From Akkermansiaceae bacterium (GTDB lineage Bacteria > Verrucomicrobiota > Verrucomicrobiia > Verrucomicrobiales > Akkermansiaceae), in contig JACMMB010000140.1 in assembly GCA_014379305.1 (NCBI GenBank), positions 1-17,676 of the forward strand: a DNA stretch of 17,676 nt, read 5' to 3'. The position numbers and the translations under genes were made by a program. The notes beneath the pieces are model-generated. The model was given only the letters and a program-made list of their open reading frames with translations, was not told the origin of the DNA and ran no database searches. Within the stretch, counting starts at the first letter, position 1. Every line of letters begins with the position of its first letter. Shown piece by piece: positions 13,350 to 17,676 of this stretch.

Positions 13350-14264
13350 CTATCTCAGCCTTGGGTTGAGCGCGATCTGCGCGAGATCCGCAATTAGATT
13401 CGCGGCAACGATCAGAAAGCCGTAAAAGAGGACCAGGCCTTGTATGAGGAAGAATTCCCGGTCAGTGGCGGCATTGACGAAGTGTTGGCCCATGCCGGGT
13501 ATCTGGAAAATGGTTTCGATCACGAAGGAGCCTGAAATCATTCCCGCGAAGGCCGGGCCGATGAAAGCGACCGCAGGGATGAGCCCGCCTTTCAGCGCAT
13601 GGCGGGTAATGATTTTGCGTCCCGGAACACCCTTGGCTTTGGCGGTGCGGATGTAATCCTGGCTCAGAACATCCAGTATCCCGCCACGCGCGAGCCGGGC
13701 GAGGTATGCGGCATTGATCAGGCCGAGGGTGAATGCTGGTAAAATCCAATCGGTGGGTGATGACCAGCCTGCGACGTTGAGACTTTGCAATTTCAGACCG
13801 GCGAAAACCGCAAGCAGCGGGCCGATGACGAAGCTGGGAAGGCAGATTCCGATCATTGCTCCAGCGAGGCAGACGAAGTCAGTGGGGGAGTTTTTCTTCA
13901 CTGCCGCGATCACTCCCGCCGGGATTCCCACCATCAAGGCGATGGCCATCGAGGCGAGGCCGAGGACCAGGGAGACGGGAAAGGAATCCCGGATGACCTC
14001 TGAAACTTTCACCCCGTCTTTTTTAATGAGTTCGCCAAGATCCTGGTGAACGATGAGATTTTTCAGATAACGGACATATTGAACCGGCAAGGGCTGGTCG
14101 AGCCCGGTGTAGGCTTTCATGCGCTCCAGAATATGTTCGGGAATCGCCTTTTCCTCCACATACGGGCTTCCAGGCATGGCCCGCACGAGAAAGAAGGTGA
14201 GGGTTACCAACACGAATAATGTCAGCAAGCCTTGGAGAAAACGTGAAATGACAAGCTTGACCAT
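13350..14264 (-). CDS. ABC transporter permease, OppB/DppB type
   Basis: This is one of the two inner-membrane permeases of a peptide/nickel-type importer. The 304-residue protein has six likely membrane segments, at about 10-28, 97-122, 130-155, 173-191, 231-255 and 270-295. The cytoplasmic EAA-type coupling loop DYIRTAKAKGVPGRKIITRH (203-222) contacts the ATPase. The family features VRAMPGSPY and LDQPLPVQYVRYL are present, as is the ending NPRLR. The ATG at 14264 has a modest ribosome binding site (AAAGAG) and starts 7 bp after the oppA-like stop, so the two are in one operon. No OppC permease or OppD/OppF ATPase follows; the next gene is convergent murA. The partners must be encoded elsewhere if the system works. 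Confidence 0.92.
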   Translation of the reverse strand: MVKLVISRFLQGLLTLFVLVTLTFFLVRAMPGSPYVEEKAIPEHILERMKAYTGLDQPLPVQYVRYLKNLIVHQDLGELIKKDGVKVSEVIRDSFPVSLVLGLASMAIALMVGIPAGVIAAVKKNSPTDFVCLAGAMIGICLPSFVIGPLLAVFAGLKLQSLNVAGWSSPTDWILPAFTLGLINAAYLARLARGGILDVLSQDYIRTAKAKGVPGRKIITRHALKGGLIPAVAFIGPAFAGMISGSFVIETIFQIPGMGQHFVNAATDREFFLIQGLVLFYGFLIVAANLIADLAQIALNPRLR

Positions 14265-14271
14265 GAACTCT

Positions 14272-15885
14272 TTACCGGCTGGGTTTCATTGGAACGAGTT
14301 TCAGTGACGTATAGGGATGGCTATCCAGCAGCAACGGTTCCCACCCTTGCACCGCCGGATGCATCAGGTAATTTTTCCCCCACCACGCAATCGGCGCGAC
14401 CGGTGAGTCCGCAAGCAAAATCTGCTCCGCCTGTTGCAAAATTGCGTAACGTTCGGCGGGATTTGTGATTTGAAATGATGCGTTCAGCTTCGCCGCGAAA
14501 GCGGGACTGTCCCAGCCGGTGTTGTTGTTGCCATTCCCCGGAGTCCACATTTCCAGGAAAGTAAGCGGATCGATGTAGTCACCGATCCAGCCGCCGGCGG
14601 CGATATCATATTCCAAATTCTGGGTGGCGACGATGTAAGCGGTCCATTCCCTGTTCTCAATCTCGACTTCGACGCCGAGATGCTCCCGCCACATTGCCTG
14701 GATGGCGGTGGCAAGAGTTGCTGCGGTTTCGCGCGAGGCGATTAGCAGCTTGAGGCGCGGGAAGTTTCTGCCTTTGGGAAATCCGGCTTCAGCCATGAGT
14801 TTGCGCGCGGCGGCCGGGTCGAAAGCGGCTCCGTGCGGTGGATCGTAGCCCCCCATTGGCGGAGTCATGCCATAGGCGGGTTTGAAGCCCCGGAATACGT
14901 TCTCGCACACCGCTTCGCGGTTGATCGCCATACTTAATGAGCGGCGGATGCGGGCGTCATTGAGTGGCTTGCGGGTGGTATTGAAACGATAGATGACGGT
15001 TCCCAAATACGGCTCTTGTCGTACCTGTGACGCATCGATTTTGTTCATCAGATCGACGACCTCGGGCGCGGCGGAGTAAGTGATGTGGATCTGTCCATCG
15101 CGAAACATGCGGGCTTCGGTAAAGACATTGGAGATCGGTAGAAAACGAATGCCGTTGAGCGAGACATTCGCGGCATCCCAGTAATACGGATTGCGTTCGA
15201 CTTCGATGTGGTCTGTCCGCCGAAAGGATTTGATTTTGAAAGGCCCGTTGGTGATCAGATTCTCCGGCCGGGACCATTCGTTGCCGCGCGTGCCGATCTT
15301 CCCGTATTTCAGGACGGCATGTCTGGGGACGGGATACCAGGTGTAGTGTTTGAGGATTTCGCGGAAGAAGGGTGTCGGGCCGCGCAATGTGATCGTGAAA
15401 TTGCGGGGGTCTGTGATTTTGATTCCGACGGTGGAGAAGTCCTTGGATTTGCCGAGGTTGAAATCCTCCGCACCTTTCATGAAATAAAGCATGCTGGCGT
15501 ATTTAGCCCCGAGCTCGGGGGTGAGGATTCGCTCGTAGGAAAAAGCAAAATCCCCGGCGGTGACCGGCTCTCCATCGGACCATTTCGCATCCGGCCTGAG
15601 CTTTACATTCCAGATGGTCGATGTTTCGTCAGGGGTGACTTCAAGGGCGACCCCACCCGGAGTGGCTAGGTCCTCCGTGGGATGGAAATTGACCAGCCCT
15701 TCGAAGAGGGCGCGGATGATATTGTTTTCCAACACCCCGGAAACAACCTGCGGATCGAAACTTTTCGGGTCGCTGGAATTTCCCAATAACAGAATACCTT
15801 CACGAGTCGCTTTCTCCACCTGCGATTCCTTTTGACAGGCTAAAGCGGCTAGGCATGGGAGCACTATGGCAAGGCGGCGGAACAT
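14272..15885 (-). CDS. Oligopeptide-type substrate-binding lipoprotein (SBP family 5)
   Basis: The 537-residue protein starts with a lipoprotein signal (MFRRLAIVLPCLAALAC, probable lipidated C17), so it is anchored on a membrane facing the periplasm. The mature part follows the family-5 pattern: SDPKSFDPQVV near the N-terminus, LRPDAKWSDGEPVTAGDFAFSYERI, NGPFKIKSF, ERNPYYWD, and a C-terminal lobe with YDIAAGGWIGDYIDPLTFLE. The length is typical of OppA. The ligand could be a peptide, but the same family also binds nickel, haem and siderophore-like ligands. The ATG at 15885 has a poor ribosome binding site. It lies 52 bp after the TonB-dependent receptor gene on the same strand, suggesting joint uptake of a substrate across both membranes. 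Confidence 0.93.
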   Translation of the reverse strand: MFRRLAIVLPCLAALACQKESQVEKATREGILLLGNSSDPKSFDPQVVSGVLENNIIRALFEGLVNFHPTEDLATPGGVALEVTPDETSTIWNVKLRPDAKWSDGEPVTAGDFAFSYERILTPELGAKYASMLYFMKGAEDFNLGKSKDFSTVGIKITDPRNFTITLRGPTPFFREILKHYTWYPVPRHAVLKYGKIGTRGNEWSRPENLITNGPFKIKSFRRTDHIEVERNPYYWDAANVSLNGIRFLPISNVFTEARMFRDGQIHITYSAAPEVVDLMNKIDASQVRQEPYLGTVIYRFNTTRKPLNDARIRRSLSMAINREAVCENVFRGFKPAYGMTPPMGGYDPPHGAAFDPAAARKLMAEAGFPKGRNFPRLKLLIASRETAATLATAIQAMWREHLGVEVEIENREWTAYIVATQNLEYDIAAGGWIGDYIDPLTFLEMWTPGNGNNNTGWDSPAFAAKLNASFQITNPAERYAILQQAEQILLADSPVAPIAWWGKNYLMHPAVQGWEPLLLDSHPYTSLKLVPMKPSR

Positions 15886-15937
15886 CGTTAAAGCAGACCT
15901 TTGTCAGATTTCCCGATGCTTGGCAAATCCAGGCCGA

Positions 15938-17676
15938 TTACCATGAATATTTCAGCCCGAGGATGGTATTGATGCCAGGCTCGTTCTGGCCCGAGCCGTG
16001 GAGCCGGTAATCGTCGTCCACAATGTTTTCCACCGCCGCCGTAAGGTGGATGTTCGCGGTAGGATCGTAGCCCGCACGGACCGAGGCGACGGCATAGGCA
16101 GGGGTGCCGTTGACCGGGATTCGCTGGGTGTCAGTCCGGTCGGCGCTGGAAAGTTGGTCTGCTTTGGTCGAAGCTTGGATACGACCCTCCACCCAGAGAG
16201 GAACCGATGCATGCTGCCAACGGAGTGCGACGGAGCCGCTCAGTGGCAATAGGCGGGATATGCTTTCGGAAATTTCCGGGCCTCCCAGAAAAGCCGGAGT
16301 CCGGCTGTTTCCTTCCTGCCAGGATGCGAAACCGCTGAGCGTCCACAGCGGATTGATTCTCCACATGCCTTCAAGCTCGATTCCATAGACATAGCCGTCG
16401 CGGGCATTGGTGGCGATTGTCGTGGCTGAGCCCGCCGTAATCGGAACGGGAGTGATGATGTCGGAGATGTGGGTATAAAATATCGCGGCGCTAAAAGCAT
16501 ATTGATTGCTATCTTTACGAATTCCCAATTCGCTGGTTAGAAATTTTTCCGGTTCGACGTCGAGAGAGCCCTGTAATGTATCGCCGGACCGGGCGGTCAG
16601 ATTGCCGGAGAGATCGTTGAGATTCGGAGCGCGGAAGGCTTGGGAAACGCCACCGAAGAGAACCCAGTCCGCATCGGGACGATAGGTCGCGCGGATCGAT
16701 GCGGAAAGATCATCCCATGAGCTTTGAGCGGATTCGTCGAGCTTGGTCGCCGGGTTGTAGAATTTTCCGAGTTCGGCACGGGCATGGGTGTAGCGCAGGC
16801 CTGCGATTAGTTCGAATTTGTCATCGAAAGGCCTGATGTATTGGGCGTAAGCTCCGAATAGATCGTAGCTGGAATCGTCGGCGACAGGACGGTTGGCGGG
16901 GTCGAATGTAAAGCCGGTGCCGCGATCCCTGGCGGCAGTGGATTCGACGGAATCGTGGTAGTGATCCAAGCCATAGATCAGGGTGCCGCGCGCGATGGGA
17001 GACTCAACCTCAAGATCGACGCCATACACATCAACGTCGTAGCTCTGGCGGCGGCTATCGGTGGCAGTCCGGATTTGTAACTCGGTTTCGGCAGAGGACT
17101 GGTATGAGAGCGTGGCGGTAACACGGCGCAGCGGAGCGTCCGCCTGCTCATTTTCGTGAGCGATGCGGAGGTAGGTAAGGCTGCGTTCCTGATCGATATC
17201 GCGAGCGATGAACGTGCCCGGGAAAGCCATGGAAGATCCGTGAATCCAGCCGGGATTGTTGAGCGTGGAGTGCCAGCGGGAAACCTTATCCTGTTCGAAG
17301 TTCTGATGTGTGAGTGTAAGCTTGGTCTGCGGGGTAAAAGCGTAATCCAGGCGGGCGTCGATCGACTGCTCCGGATAGCCGGTGCCTCGCATCAGGCCGA
17401 CCGACGAGTCCTCGATATCACCAAATTCTTTTGCGGAAATCCCGAGATGCAGGCCGAATTTTCCACCGATGCCGGTTTGTGATTCAAGGCGCCCGAGGTG
17501 GCTGCCCTGGCCATTGGTACGGTATTCGTAGTAAGCGGAGCCGTGAAGGAAAGTCCTGCCTTCCGGTTCGTCTTCGAAGCCGGAGTGCTTGCTAAAGGCG
17601 TTGAGGGTTCCGCCGACGGCATCTGAACCGTATAGAACCGACCCTTGGGAGCGGACGAGTTCGAAGTGGTCCAGCG
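15938..17676 (-). CDS. TonB-dependent outer-membrane receptor, C-terminal 578 residues (cut by window edge)
   Basis: The receptor is an outer-membrane beta-barrel for energised uptake of a scarce ligand. The frame runs open to the window edge. The visible start contains the end of the plug domain (FELVRSQGSVLYGSDAVGGT), which matches the classical VxRGPxSxLYGxxAxGG signature. It is followed by about 22 predicted beta-strands, with typical FELIAGLRYTHARAELGKF, GVSQAFRAPNLNDL and LTSELGIRKDS segments. It ends VENIVDDDYRLHGSG to LGLKYSW, the barrel-closing strand with a terminal aromatic residue. The plug context RGPxS is RSQGS here. The signal peptide and TonB box lie beyond 17676. The ligand cannot be inferred; the linked SBP-5 lipoprotein and permease suggest a peptide- or metal-chelate-like cargo. 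Confidence 0.93.
   Translation of the reverse strand, partial: LDHFELVRSQGSVLYGSDAVGGTLNAFSKHSGFEDEPEGRTFLHGSAYYEYRTNGQGSHLGRLESQTGIGGKFGLHLGISAKEFGDIEDSSVGLMRGTGYPEQSIDARLDYAFTPQTKLTLTHQNFEQDKVSRWHSTLNNPGWIHGSSMAFPGTFIARDIDQERSLTYLRIAHENEQADAPLRRVTATLSYQSSAETELQIRTATDSRRQSYDVDVYGVDLEVESPIARGTLIYGLDHYHDSVESTAARDRGTGFTFDPANRPVADDSSYDLFGAYAQYIRPFDDKFELIAGLRYTHARAELGKFYNPATKLDESAQSSWDDLSASIRATYRPDADWVLFGGVSQAFRAPNLNDLSGNLTARSGDTLQGSLDVEPEKFLTSELGIRKDSNQYAFSAAIFYTHISDIITPVPITAGSATTIATNARDGYVYGIELEGMWRINPLWTLSGFASWQEGNSRTPAFLGGPEISESISRLLPLSGSVALRWQHASVPLWVEGRIQASTKADQLSSADRTDTQRIPVNGTPAYAVASVRAGYDPTANIHLTAAVENIVDDDYRLHGSGQNEPGINTILGLKYSW

Noticed and set aside
13345..13354. GATAGCTATC palindrome between murA and the oppB-like gene as a terminator
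   Set aside because: It has no loop and no T-run, and includes stop-codon bases of the oppB-like gene; a 10-bp palindrome in a short gap is not strong evidence.
15901..15937. Imperfect stem (GATTT/AAATC) between the TonB receptor and oppA-like genes
   Set aside because: The stem has a mismatch and no T-run, so it does not support a transcription stop between the two genes.
17392..17622. A separate small minus-strand gene before the TonB receptor segment
   Set aside because: The receptor frame itself continues open through this region to the window edge and encodes the plug signature, so the other frame is a shadow.

Overview
The window looks like a chromosomal segment from a member of the Verrucomicrobia (PVC group) or a close relative. 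This is inferred from content: an S12/S7/EF-G string, a secreted 3-keto-disaccharide hydrolase (DUF1080) protein of the kind abundant in Verrucomicrobia and Planctomycetes, class I KARI, a type II NADH dehydrogenase, TonB-dependent uptake, and very few clear Shine-Dalgarno sequences. No rRNA gene, CRISPR array, transposase or phage gene is visible. Species cannot be named from this window.

Layout. Positions 1-1862 (minus): the str operon, rpsL-rpsG-fusA, with fusA cut by the left edge. Positions 2085-2290: a tRNA with anticodon CAT, a probable promoter and a terminator. Positions 2317-4241: a lineage-type hypothetical gene (minus) divergent from ndh (plus), with a perfect 18-bp CRP-type palindrome between them. 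Positions 4300-5535: a secreted DUF1080 protein and a GreA/GreB-like protein (both minus). Positions 5578-6735: ilvC with a foldable leader. Positions 6768-8319 (minus): a GbsR/MarR-type regulator followed by a TIGR01777-type SDR protein. Positions 8392-11147 (minus): a stand-alone ketosynthase, translationally coupled (ATGA) to a fusion of an L,D-transpeptidase domain with a phosphoserine phosphatase domain, then a small HTH/coiled-coil protein and a strong terminator. Positions 11220-13339 (plus): prmC and murA. Positions 13350-17676 (minus): a TonB-dependent receptor (cut by the right edge), an OppA-type lipoprotein and an OppB-type permease with no OppC/D/F beside it.

Most of the window is housekeeping: translation, respiration, branched-chain amino acid synthesis, release-factor methylation and the first committed step of peptidoglycan synthesis. 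The most unusual item is the YkuD-SerB fusion at 8857-9978. All expected catalytic residues of both domains are present, there is no signal peptide, and its start overlaps the stop of a ketosynthase gene that has no other fatty-acid or polyketide partner nearby. The CRP-type palindrome, the possible three-stem ilvC leader and the incomplete peptide-type importer are the next best leads. All function calls rest on motif recognition by eye; no database search was run.
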